Shown here: positions 1 through 11,888 of the stretch, piece after piece
Numbering within the stretch: position 1 is the stretch's first letter
Layout: the number at the start of each line of letters is the position of its first letter
Origin: Lepturacanthus savala
Taxonomy: Eukaryota > Chordata > Actinopteri > Scombriformes > Trichiuridae
Direction: 5' to 3'
Length of the DNA: 64,000 bases
Assembly: GCA_030544235.1 (NCBI GenBank)
Contig: CM060469.1
Span: 17,292,017 to 17,356,016, forward strand
Notes under the pieces: model-generated
Databases searched by the model: none
Told to the model about the DNA's origin: nothing
What the model saw: the letters and a program-made list of their open reading frames with translations, nothing else
Program-made: the position numbers and the translations under genes

Positions 1-1224
1 TCACTTTAATAAATGCACTCCATTTCTCTATTAAGAATAAAGAATAACAGCACATAGTAAACTAATGATCACTTTGATAAAGAATTGTTGGCACTGTTCC
101 AAAAAGTCATTGTTGTCAAATTATTCATCTTGGTATAATAAAAGAAGCAAAAGCATATTTCACCTCTTTAGTAGACATGGAAAATAAGGTTTGCTGGAGC
201 TTTACATATGATTTTAGCTGAATCATCCACCTTACCATCTGCGCTAAAGGGGGGACTGTGCGTTGATTCCATATATATACATGTATATAAAATTGTAATT
301 GTAAATAATGAAAAAATGAAAGTGGGAGAGTTGTACTATTGTTACTTTATGGTGCATACAATTTAAGTGACAGTGTGTATCTCTCTTCATAACCCGCCAC
401 AATTATCTGACAACATTGTATAGACCCCTTGGCCAGAAATATGATCTGTGCAGGTTTCTGTTGAGAACAGTCCGTCTTGCCAATATTCCTCAGGGGACCG
501 TCTTTTCTTATATTCTGTCTGGCAGGCCATGCCACTCTACACCACATCACTGTACACCCCAGCCGTCGCGTCAGACAAGAAGACGAGTGGCTCTCCCTCT
601 CGTTACATCACATTTTGTGGCCTTGATGACATGTTTTCAACGCGGCCTTTCTAGTTATCTCCAGGGGAACGCTCTCGCATCCATCACTTGAGACGGGGAT
701 TCAGCGAGACAGTTTTCTGTCTTGCCCTTTCCCTCTAACTCCCCTCTGATTGCTGCAACGAGAAGAGCTGTGTGACCACATCATCAAGAGCAGTAAGCGT
801 AGCGTGGAGCTTATTATCCCTCATTGCCTCCACTAGGAGCAGGAAATGAACTAAGCGGGACTGGGGGCTGTTCCAAGGCATCTATTCTCCAAGGGGTTCG
901 CACTACAGTGATTATGTGACTTTTTGTACCAACTAACCAAAACACAATTACCCAATTCCCTAAACTACATATAACACTAATAGCTTGCAGTTGGTTTTGA
1001 TAATGCTGATGTAAGTTAGTGGAGGGGCGTTTTTTAATAAAAGGAGATGGATTTCTTTCCATTTTTTTTTTTACCAAATTTATTTATTAATTTTGCAGCA
1101 GACAATAAATGAAATTATACAAGCTTTGCATCACATTCATGTGCCTGCTTTGCGTGAAAGAAAACCCCAACCAGGATCCCTCTCAGCAACCCAAATCACT
1201 TGTGGTCACTTTAAGCCTCTACAC

Positions 1225-1530
1225 CAGGGGTGTCCAAACTTTTTGCAAAGGGGGCCAGATTTGGTGTTAAAAATGAAGGGGGCTGACCTTGGTTGATGTT
1301 CTCTACATAGAACAATAATATATTTAAACAAATTTTAGCAAGCCATTCTGTGTTTCACATTTGCTTTTTTATTTCAATTTCAACAATCTTAAACATGTCT
1401 ATTGGTTCATTTGAAACATGCACATAATATACAATTGAATATTAACTTAACTTTTTTTCCTTCGCTGCAAATAAAAGAAAACTCAACAACGGAAGTGAAT
1501 TACCGGGGGGACTATTATTGGCAGCGCACC
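1225..1530. mobile_element. hAT-like element fragment
   Basis: CAGGGGTGTCCAAACTTTTT with ggggccagatttggt behind it is a typical hAT terminus. No matching right end is visible, so the extent beyond about 1300 is a guess. A GAA-rich stretch follows at 1549-1575. Confidence 0.5.
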
Positions 1531-2172
1531 TGTAGTTTTTTATGTGAGCGAAGAAGAAGAAGACGAAGAAGAGGAATACGAAAAACAATGCAAGAAGGAA
1601 CAAGTAAATAAAAAAGTCACGTAGCCCCATGTTTGATATGAAGCTGAACTAGAGGATGCTAAAAGGACAATACATTAAGATCTGCAACAAAACAAATCAA
1701 GTATATTATGTTGCTTTGCACTTCAATTGCATGAACATTTATAAAGAATATGATAACATAACTTTCTATGTGTTATTGTATTCGTTAAAATACTTGAGTG
1801 TAAGTATGAATTGTAAGATGAGTCTGGGTCTATAAACTAACAATTTGTTTTTGGATAATGTCGGCCTATAACTAAACACATATGCTAACATGCTAGGCTA
1901 GCAATGGTACAGTGTTGCCAAATGCAAATTCCATTATTAAAAGATCAAATACAATAAATTACATAATAATGAACTTAACTCACATATTCTTCGGTATATA
2001 TTTTACCCAGGTGAATAATGTCATCCAAATAGTTTTTTGGGTGATATTTGAGGAGCTAAATGTTAAGGAAAATGCCTTAAATAACAATTTTAATAACACA
2101 TTTAAACACTACTATTCATTCTCTCATGGCCCTGCTTCTTTTTAATACATGGAATCATACCTGGTGATGTAC

Positions 2173-2192
2173 TGTGTGTGTGTGTGTGTGTG
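2173..2192. repeat. (TG)10 microsatellite
   Basis: Short perfect TG repeat in otherwise unremarkable AT-rich DNA. Confidence 0.9.
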
Positions 2193-5100
2193 GTAGCTAC
2201 AAAATGGGTTCCTTGTCATATGGCAATAATGGATGTATTATAAAACTGGATAATAGAATGAAAAATGGCCACCATTCATTTCAATAGAAGTTGCTCACCT
2301 GGTGCATACGCTGAAAACATTCCTGGCTTCCTGGTTTATTTCCATGTTATGTTACCCATAGAGAGTGCACAGTAGAGTCACCCCCCCATGATGCTCTGGC
2401 GCCTCAAATCATGCCCTGTTACGATGAGAATGTGTAAATTGCAAAAAACAAAACAAAGAAAAACTTACATTTGAGTCATTTAGTTCACTTTCTGACCACA
2501 TTAAAAAACGTTTGAAGAAAAATAAATAGATTTGCATCACACAGCTGTGACATCACCCTGGGATTATAGACTTTTCCAGAGCTTTTCGAGCTGTTTTTGA
2601 AAGGTTTTTGATGGATAAAAAGTCCATGACTTAAAAGGAATCCAAAGATTTGTAAATAACAGGGGTTATAGTCTTTTACTATTGCGGTCTATGGGAAAAA
2701 TGCTTTTTGGATTGCATGGGATTTTTTTGTTGCGTGCCTGCTGAGAGGCGCTACCCTATCCAGATTTTATAAGTCATCCATGATGGCAACGTTGTTCCAG
2801 AGAGGGTTAACAATTAAATAGCTATATAATATGATAATCAAGTAGCAATCAAAAATAAAAAAGAAAAGGACAAAATGAAAAATAAAAAAAAATTAAACCT
2901 AAAGATAGATTTAATTTAAATACAAAATATTGAAGGGGGCCTCATCAGGAATAATAGTGAGATTATTGCTAATATAGGACAGAAGGGAATCCCAAGTATT
3001 ATGAAACAATGTCAGAGATCCTTTCTGTGAGAACAGGAGAAGGATTTCTGATACTTCAGAGAATGTGACATTATCACCCAGGCTGTCAGCGGTCAGAGAG
3101 ACACTAAAGATGATGACAGCCAACAGCCAGAGAATTTTGGTGAAATGCTGTGGTGCAGAAATGCAGCAAAAGGCTCCATAGTTTAACACATCTCCCGTGT
3201 GGTTTCCTCAGTCTGACAGGGCTGTCAGTGGACATTACTGCTTACTACAATCTCCTCTCACATTTTGCTCTTATTTCTCCCATTTTCTGTTCCCTGACCA
3301 GCACCAAAGAAACACCCGCTCACTTTTAAGTCCATCCATGCAGCATGTCACTTTCTATTAAATGCCTTCTCCTTTAGATTTATTTTGTAGTATACGCCTC
3401 TACCTCTCTGTGTCCCTTTCAACTCTTTTTTTTCCCGCCCAGCTCCCTCCTCCTTCCCCTGTTTGACCAAGTCTGTAGGCTAGTTGTAGTCAGACAAGGC
3501 GGTCTCTGTCTGAGGACTTGTGTGAATATGTGCATCTGTGTGTGTGCATGTATATGTGTGAGTTTTGCAACTGTTGATATCTGTGCGTGAGCATGCTCCT
3601 GTGTGTGTGTACGTGTGTGTCTGTGCATGTGTGTTTAAGCATGCCTGGGCTGAGCCTTGGGGGCAGTCCTCCTTTGTCCTTCCAACCATCTTCTAAGAGA
3701 TGGATGCGTCTCCAGGGAATTGGCCCCAGAAGAAAAAAAAAGCACCTCCAGCCTCTGCTCATATTAAATTCTGCTGAGCAAATACAATATAGCAAAGTTT
3801 TTTTTTCTTTCTTCTTCTCTCGTGCTTTTTGAGAAGGAGCTAATTTAATGTGTGCAAAGTGTGTAGTGTGTGTGTGCGTGTGTGTGTATGGGGGGGGACA
3901 TTTTGGAAAAGCTCACGGAAAGCATTTATCATGCAGTGGGCGAGCATATGTCATGGCTCAGATATCTTCAAAAAAAAAATGCTTCGGTTCCTTTTGTTGA
4001 CACACTGGGATGTCACGCTATCCCCTTTTAGCCCTTCTCTGTCACAAACCTTTGGCGAGCTGTCCTCCTGTTTGAGGCTGTCCACTGTTACGGAGCCACA
4101 GAAACGCTTTGGCCCTCATTTGCCCATCCTCTCAGGAGAATAACAGACAAGAGGAACGGCTTCTCTCAGCTCCCTCCCTCCCTTCTTCTCCTCTCTTTTT
4201 TCTCCTAATGCGTCCACTTGCCGCTCCTTATTTTTTTTTCCTCCTCCCTCTAGTCCTCCTCCAGGCTTAAGGCTCAGCACCTGTGTACCCCTCCCCCACC
4301 TAAACTTTTTCACCCCCCCCCACCCCCACCCCTCTCCCTTTTGGCGGGGCGCCCGATTGCTCTGACACAATCACGGCTCTTCGCGTGAGAGCCTGCAAGG
4401 ACGTACACGTGCATTTGCGTATGAAATTGAGGAAGCCTATTTAATTATGCATACACATCCCCATACTGCAAAAAAAAAAAAAAAAAAATCACACTCAAAC
4501 TTTTAAAAAGTAGCTTAATGACACATATGTTTATGAACCCGAGGTGATTCAACTCTCGCAGCGCTAACCTCTAACCCTCAGCGTCTACTCCTACGCTGCT
4601 CCTCTGTTTCTCATCTTCTGTTGCTACTGCCCAGCGTCAACTCCCTTTTTTGTCGTCACACGGACCGGCTGTGCTATTCATTCTGACGCGATTTTTACCA
4701 GTAAAAAAAAAAAAAGAGAGAGAGAGAGAGATTTTTAATAGCCTTGCACCTGCTCTCTAGTAAATGGCACTATAAAACAGCTGAGCATGTAAAACTTTAT
4801 TCCACATCCCCATGACCAAAACCACCCCACTTCCCTCCCCCCATACATCTCCCCATACATCCTCAAACTTTAATCCTTTGTCACTTTTCTCCCTGATTGA
4901 GAACCTGAGCCAACATGCAGGCTTGAAAAACTCTCTGGGCTGTCTCTCCTTCCTGGCAGCACCCACGGCTGCATGGCACTGCCCCAACCACATGGTTTTA
5001 ATAGTCTCCCTTCACTCCCTCTTTTTTTTTTTTTTTTTAAATCACTTGTTTTGCATCTCTGTTTTTTGGTGCACATGTGCACATTCACACGCAGTAACCC

Positions 5101-8100
5101 CCGTATCAAGACATTTCTTAACAGAAACATTACTTTATGGTTGTCTTGTCACCGGGATGTGATGGATTCCTGCTGTGCATGCGTTCGCTTCTTACGGCAT
5201 GTGGCATTGATTGCACTATTCTGATCCCACTGTCAGCCAAGCAGTCCCTCAAGGTTAGACAGTAATGTATCACTCATGGCCTCAGGCTCATCTACTGTTT
5301 CCACTGCACATCTGATCTTTCCTCTGGCTGGAGGAATTGTGTATGGTTTTCATTAGCAGAAATACTGCCAAGGAGCAATCATTCTCTTACGCTCCCCGAG
5401 TATTGACCAGCATACTACACAGACTAACTACATCTGTCTCCCTTTGCATGCAGAAAAACAGAGTTATAGCATGAGCACATACGGATCCAGAGATCCAATC
5501 CAGAGTTCAGGATTGTGAGTAAATGAATTATTCTAAGCAGAATCAATTTCCTCTTCTGCATTTATTCTGATTCTCTCTACACTGATTTACAAGCCTGGGA
5601 TTCATGATTATGCACTTTGATAATGGCAAAAAGCTTTAAAAAGTCTGTCTTGCTTTCTGAAAGATTGTATGTTGCATCAGGCAGTGTAATGTGTTGATGA
5701 GGGAAAGTGTTTGCTTTGTGTGTGTTATTAGTGCTGCAGAACTGTGTGATCTTCAGACAATTAACCATGGCCGTGAGTAGCAGCTAATCCCCGTCATGTG
5801 ACCATGGAGCAATTTGAGTGAAACATGAATGAATGAAGACCAGTAATTAGAGTGGTGGGTATCCTCCATCAAAAGGAGCCAAGATGAGATGGCTTCTCTT
5901 GAGTCATGCTGCCCGCTTTAATCTAACTCTCTAATTAGGCACCAGAAGAGCAAACAAAGACAGAAAAAAAGAAGCTTTTGTTTTCCAAAGAATGAGATCC
6001 ATCTTCATCTGGCGGTAAACTGCACATTGTAGTGGATTGTGTCTGACACAACAATTACACAGTGTGTTTAGTTCCCTGGCTGACGAAAGTTTTCACACAA
6101 AGACTCAACAGGCGCTGCCAAATGCTGGATAGTTTCCATTAAGGAACTCATTTATACACACATTTAAACACACATACACACTAAATAACATCCACTGCCC
6201 TCCTATAATGTATCACCTGGACGCTGGGCAGTAGCCAGAAAAAGAACCCCGTTGGGATAAGGGATTAACATTTTTAAAACAACCTCCTATGAAAAAAGCC
6301 CCCTAATGGGACAGTGATTACTGACTGGTACAATAGACACGTTCACATGTGAATATGTGTGAATACTTGTGTATTTACTCAGTGTGAGCTATGCCCTAAT
6401 TAAATCCCTATACCTAAGATTTGTCAAAAAATGCAATTTTTCTGCATCAAACTGTTAGGGGGAACTGTAAATCAAGAATAGAAAGATGACAGGAAATAGA
6501 GATACAATAAATGCCCTCAACTGAATTCAAACCAGTAATGCTGTAGTTCTTGGTCAGCACCTGAAATCCTTCACCGTGGTGCCCTGCAGGTACCACTAAC
6601 AATTTCACACAAAAGTACAATTTTTTTCTTTAAATAAAAAGAAATTCAAAATGTGCACAAGAATTTGCATAAGAGTCTGTGTGTGATGATTTAGTTGAAC
6701 TGTAATGGATTAAAGCTGTGCGAGCCGAAAATTTGCCAGTTCATTAGCAATAGGGCCGGAGGCAATTTGTTAAACTCTCGTAGCAACGAATTCATGACTC
6801 AATATATGCCTTATGTGAACAAACCTATTTGGCGGTTTATTGAAATGCTTCTGTGAAGTGTAATGAGTGGATTTAATGCAATCCACAGTGTTGAATTTAT
6901 GCTGTCATTTACAATGCACTCTGCAATCCAGCTAGGTAGCTGTGCTAAAATAACATTCAAGGTTTATTAGAGTCTCTTCCTCACTTTCCTGAGTCTCTCA
7001 CCTTCCAAAGTCAGCCAACGCCAACTCATTTCACCTTACCTCTGTTTCACTGCAGCAGAGTCAAGAGAACTGTTTCTTTGCTGTGAACATTTTGAGGAAA
7101 TATTCAACATATCCAGTGGAAAACCAGACTTATACATTTTAACTTTTGTATATGCAACCGAAACAGTAGGTTTGGTGTACACATCAAATTGTAGGTCCTC
7201 ATCAAAACAGTTTATTGTGAATACTATTACCATTAACTCCAAATATTGTCAGACAAGGATTATGTTCATTCACTTTACAGCATTGCATCTCACTAACTAG
7301 GTAACAACAAAGCCAACACTCAACAGACTCCACCAATGTTGCACATGCTGTTGTTTGTTGAGCTGCTACCTTTCAATCTGATGCTTATATACTGACAAAC
7401 CATTGTTGGCTAACAAGCTACCTGCTAACATAGCAAACATGTCAAGCGTGGGTTACACAGCGCTTGTCAGGGAATAGGTTTATATTTGAGGGAATTTATT
7501 TTATATTGAAAAGTGAAAATGATGGGATAATTTTTAATTACTCATGTGTCATATATTTCACAGACTAGAAACTAAACATCTGAATCTGAGTCTGCACCAC
7601 AGTCTGCTCTGTTGTGTTAGAATTGTATGGATTTGGACTATGCTCTGCTGGACAAACTAAGACACTCCAAACATTTTCTCAATATTATTTATTTCTATAA
7701 AATAGATTTCCATATTGGCCAATATATACCGAAACTGATATACTGGCGACAGGCCAATATCAGCAAATAAATTGGCTGGAGCAGCACAATAACTACTGTT
7801 TTTATCCTTTATATAAATCCCTCTTTTTCCTATTAATCTAAAATGTCTGAGGGGTACCTCATAACCCTATTTAGAAACCTCTTTCAAACAGAAAAAGACA
7901 ATCTCAGAGTTTGTATGGTTTCAGACCCTTGTCAAACCTATTCCATAATTTACCCTAAACCAACTTCAAAACTGGTGCATACCCTTGTTAATGCTGCACT
8001 CAACAGAACCTGTCAAAACATACCGTCAACAGGCTCATGTCCTACTTCTACTTCAGCGTCTTGCTAGAGCATTGGCTAAAACAATCTCCCAGCCTGCAAC

Positions 8101-8297
8101 AGGCTCAACCATTAGACAAAATGGCTTATACAAACTAACAGCTGAGAAAAATCCAGAAACAACAGAAATGTTATTGATCTATGTTATTGATGTGGATGGT
8201 ATTGGAAGAAAGGTTATTTGGGAACAGCCATTCCTATTTATATATATAAAGCGGTTTCCCACTTTGTTCTAAGACCCTTTTTCAGAAAAGGAATTAT

Positions 8298-8578
8298 GTT
8301 AGGGATTAGGGCAGGGGTGTCAAACTGCGGTCCTGTGTGTGGGTGAAGGCATTTGTTCCAACCAAGCAGTAAGACACCTGATTCTACTAATGAAGGTCCA
8401 AGGTGTGTTGGTGTTCTAGTGTTGATTAGTAGAATCAGTTGTGTGACTCCTTGGTTGGAACAAACGCCTGCATCCACACAGGCCCTCCAGGACTGGAGTT
8501 TGACACAGATAAGATGTTATGGTTAGGGGTTCGAGTTAGGGTTATGGATTAGGGTTAAGGGTTAGGGGTTAGGGTTGG
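8298..8578. repeat. degenerate interstitial telomere-like repeats (TTAGGG), split by a MITE
   Basis: gttagggattaggg (8298-8311) lies left of the foldback MITE, and 8519-8578 has several TTAGGG units with single-base changes (gttaggggtt, gttagggtt, attagggtt). The repeats surround the MITE, so it inserted into them. Confidence 0.6.
8312..8508. mobile_element. foldback MITE of hAT-like type
   Basis: The left end CAGGGGTGTCAAACT and the right end GAGTTTGACAC are inverted, and the element folds almost completely: the arm at 8332-8391 (tttgttccaaccaag, gattctactaat) pairs with the arm at 8423-8482. The right terminal bases have been lost. It sits inside degenerate TTAGGG repeats. Confidence 0.75.
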
Positions 8579-9664
8579 TAGAGGAATAGTGAGAAACATA
8601 GCACCCAAGGACCATAGGATTGTTCTCCAGTCACACAATAGGAACTAGCTGTGGTCAGGAAGAAGGTACTGGAGACACATACACTGAGAGGCTCTGGAAG
8701 AGATTCTATCCTCAGGCCACTAGGATTCTAAATATGATCACTGCCTAAACTGTGGCATTTTATTATGAATGTAGAATGTAAACCGTACATTGATTTATGG
8801 TTGACTACCAAAGCTGTTTTGCCTCTGGCTTTCAGAAGCACTCAGTGATGTTTGTGTACAAGAAACCCATTTATAACCTACTGTTTTACAACAAACTGAC
8901 CTCAAAATATATTTTAAATTGACAAACATCATGGCACAATTCAACCTTCATCAAAACGATATTGATCTCTCACTGTTGATTACTGTACATTTTTTTTCCA
9001 AAATATGGTCCCAGTGTGGGGAGGGACTTAGGCACTATTAATATCACTCTGTAGTCATTTCATATTGAAATTTTAGATTTTCGAGCCTTAAACATGATTG
9101 ACTTGGCTACGAGGGGGCAGAGAACCATTAAAATGGGCTAATAAATACACAATGGGCTAATAAAATTGTTAGTGATAACCTGTCAGCAAACAATCTTTCA
9201 AACAGTCTTTTTCTCTTTTTGTTATTAAAAAAAAAACTCATACTCAATGCTCAATTAAATTACCTAGCTATGTAGTCTACGCTAGATCACATTAGGTTTA
9301 GAAGTACTTACTAATGTGACCACTTTTACAATTCTATTATTTGCAGGTATTAGCTTTACAGTTACAGCTTTGTTGCTGTTCCTCTGTGTCTTTGTTGAAG
9401 CATTAAATCACAAAACCTGTGACCTCTGTCACATGATGACAAGATGGACATGCTCCATATGGCCTGGTGAAAATCTTGCCCACTGTCATTAGACTTTCTA
9501 ATCTCTGGCACTATGTGTGTGTACAGCAGAGGTCTGACCACTGGTGCCAGCTGTGAACAGTAGTCCCTCATTAGCACTATTTTCATGTGACCAAGCTGCA
9601 CCGCAAAGGACACACATATACACACACGCAGCACACACCCACAAACACACACACAGACACGCAT

Positions 9665-9714
<50 letters not shown>

Positions 9715-10477
9715 TCAAACAGTTGCATACAAAATCACACGTGCACATACACACACCACATGACCAGATGAAGAGGAACCATTGTTTGGCATCACAGGAC
9801 CTTAATACAGACACTCACAATTCTCCTTCTGCCTCGCCATTCGTGTAACCACCAGAGTCACCCTTGTTTTAATATTCTGTGGGTTACATGCTTCCACATG
9901 CTTCCACTGGCTAAACACACAATGCCCCTGTCTTCATGTCTATAACTATTGCTTTTGTGGCCATGTGTGTTTCAAGCATAACAGAAATCAGTGTTATGTC
10001 ACCCTAATGCATATAGAGATCTGAAGAACATGGGCCGCCACTCCACTTTGCCCAGTGTGACAAGGCCACATAGAGCTGTCAAAATGTGGCAGGCAGTGAC
10101 AGTGGCAGGCCATTACCCTGCTGAGCTAAAGCGGGTGAGTGGTAACCCCTGACCCCCAAGTCTGGGGCCCAGGGATCAGAGTTCACAAGGTCACGGGGGG
10201 GTAGAGACGTTTGACCAGCTCTAACCTCTGGTCTCTATTCTGTGGAGACCAGTCACAAGACAAACATGTTCAACTATGATTTATGAGCTAATGGACTTGT
10301 GACTTTGACTTTTTAAAAAGAAAAAAAAAAGATACATGAAGTATACTTATAAGAATACGTTTATTCTTGGCCGTCTTTTTTTATCTGGCTGGACATTTAC
10401 AAGTTTAACCTTTGTCAAAAATTCTTCTGTGCAAAACTATAGAAAAGATGACAAAGACTTTACTGTTATTATTATTT
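8579..10477. other. intergenic DNA with CA-rich stretch
   Basis: Only the CA repeat at 9666 stands out. No coding signal was seen. Confidence 0.6.
9666..9712. repeat. (CA)n microsatellite, 47 bp
   Basis: A perfect CA repeat embedded in a wider CA-rich stretch (9610-9760). Open frames across it are all His/Thr or Val/Cys repeats and are not genes. Confidence 0.95.
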
Positions 10478-11458
10478 CAGCTGATTCAAAATGCAGCAGC
10501 TCGTTTACTAACAGGAACTAATAGAAGAGAGCACATCAGCCCCATACTCCAAGCCCTTCATTGGTTTCCTGTTGAGTTCAGAATTAAATTTAAAATCCTA
10601 CTCCTCACTTATAAAACCATTAATGGTATGGGCCCCTCTTATCTTAAAGATGCTCTGGTCCCGTACCATCCAAACAGAACACTTCGCTCTCAGAATGCAG
10701 GTCTACTGGTAGTTCCACGGGTCCATAAAAGTACAGTAGGAGCTAGAGCCTTTAGTTACCAAGCCCCTGTTTTATAGAACCAACTCCCAACTAATATTAA
10801 AGAGGCCGACACAGTCTGTACATTTAAGGTTAGACTGAAAACATTTCTATTCCAAAAGGCCTATGGTCAGGGTAGCTAGAGGTAGACTTAAACCCACAGT
10901 TCAGTCTAAGCTGCCCTAGGAGTGAGAATGCTGGGGGAAGTACAGTGCACTGAGCCCTATCATCTCTTTCTGGTACCATGTACCAAAGTCCATCATTAAT
11001 AAACAGCATCTATACTTGGTCTTTTCATCACTATTCACCCAGAGTCCCTCTCCCCACTCCCCTTTGGGGGAGTGGCTACTGTTTCAGTTCAACCACATGA
11101 GGCCCAATGATGACGACTCCTGATGCGACTCAACGAGGCCCCTGATGAACCTAACGATTACTCCTTCACCTGCCTGGTTGGACCCACCCTTCTGCCCCCA
11201 CCCTACGGCATCTCTACAGACTGAAACATCTTTACAGACTGATACATCATCATCAGATGGATCGGTCGGTCCCAGTTCATCTATACCCTGTCTGTCCATG
11301 GGAGTGGATCTCTCCTTCACTGTGGTTCTCCCCGAGGTTTCTTCTTTCCCACTGGGTTTGACGGGGGATGTCTGAGTCACTTTGGACTGAATTTTGTGAA
11401 GCACTTTTGAGACAACTGTATTGTAATATACTATATAAATAAAAGTGAATTGAATTAT
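10478..11458 (+). pseudogene. LINE retrotransposon 3' end (L2/Rex-like), reverse transcriptase C-terminal remnant
   Basis: The translated part has the motif series typical of the C-terminus of fish L2/Rex-type ORF2: QLIQNAAARLLTG, PILQALHWFPV, RIKFKILLLTYK, GPSYLKDALVPY, RTLRSQNAG, VPRVHKSTVGARAFSY. A stop (TAG at 10775-10777) replaces the usual Trp codon in the following LWN motif, and the same frame then continues (NQLPTNIKEADTVCTFKVRLK). Downstream lies an untranslated part ending in tatataaataaaagtgaattgaatta, a typical L2 tail. The copy is severely 5'-truncated and dead. Confidence 0.85.
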
Positions 11459-11494
11459 ATGTTATATACAATATATAGTAATACAATCCATGCA

Positions 11495-11878
11495 AGGGCA
11501 ACATGGTGGCGCTGTTTCCTCACAGGATTAGTGTTGTTGCCTCACAGCAAGAAGGTCGCAGGTTCAAGACCTCCTCGGTCCTGGGTCTGGGACCTTTCTG
11601 TGTGGAGTTTGCATGTTCTCCCCGTGTCTGTGTGGGTTTTCACTGGGTACTCCGGCGTCCTCGCACAGTCCAAAAACATGCTGAGGTTAATTGGCGACTC
11701 TAAATTGCCCGTAGGTGTGAGTGTGTGAGTGAATGGTGTGTGTGCAAAATGATTGGCTGGCGACCATCTGGGGTGTATCCCTGCCTCTCGCCGTAACGTG
11801 CTGGGATAGGCTCCAGCAGACCCCTGTGACCTGTGACCCTAATGAGGAATAAGCAGGTATAGAAAATGACTGACTGAA
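11495..11878 (+). mobile_element. tRNA-derived SINE, full-length copy
   Basis: It is flanked by the 10-bp target duplication AATCCATGCA (11485-11494 and 11879-11888). The head has tRNA promoter features, with a B box GGTTCAAGACC at 11561-11571. The body carries the conserved teleost SINE blocks gtgtggagtttgcatgttctc, ggttaattggcgactctaaat and gggataggctccag. The tail is gtatagaaaatgactgactga. It inserted directly behind the LINE tail. Confidence 0.85.
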
Positions 11879-11888
11879 AATCCATGCA

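Larger units (their letters stand above)
1..8297. other. intergenic DNA, no gene supported
   Basis: Apart from the hAT-like fragment at 1225 and a TG repeat at 2173, I see no gene. Open frames are short and composition-driven. A minus-strand frame at 2911-3189 has a hydrophobic start but lacks an ATG and matches nothing. A stretch near 7710-7780 (ggccaatatataccg, ggccaatatcagc) looks like old fish repeat. Homopolymer runs occur at 4315-4335 (C), 4470-4488 (A) and 5023-5038 (T). Confidence 0.6.

Noticed and set aside
2911..3189. Minus-strand frame with a signal-peptide-like hydrophobic stretch
   Set aside because: There is no ATG start, no known motif, and no splice evidence.
9610..9760. CRISPR-like regular repeats
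   Set aside because: These and the other regular arrays are microsatellites in a vertebrate genome.
9362..9814. 150-codon minus-strand open frame
   Set aside because: Its core is a Cys/Val run from the CA repeat.
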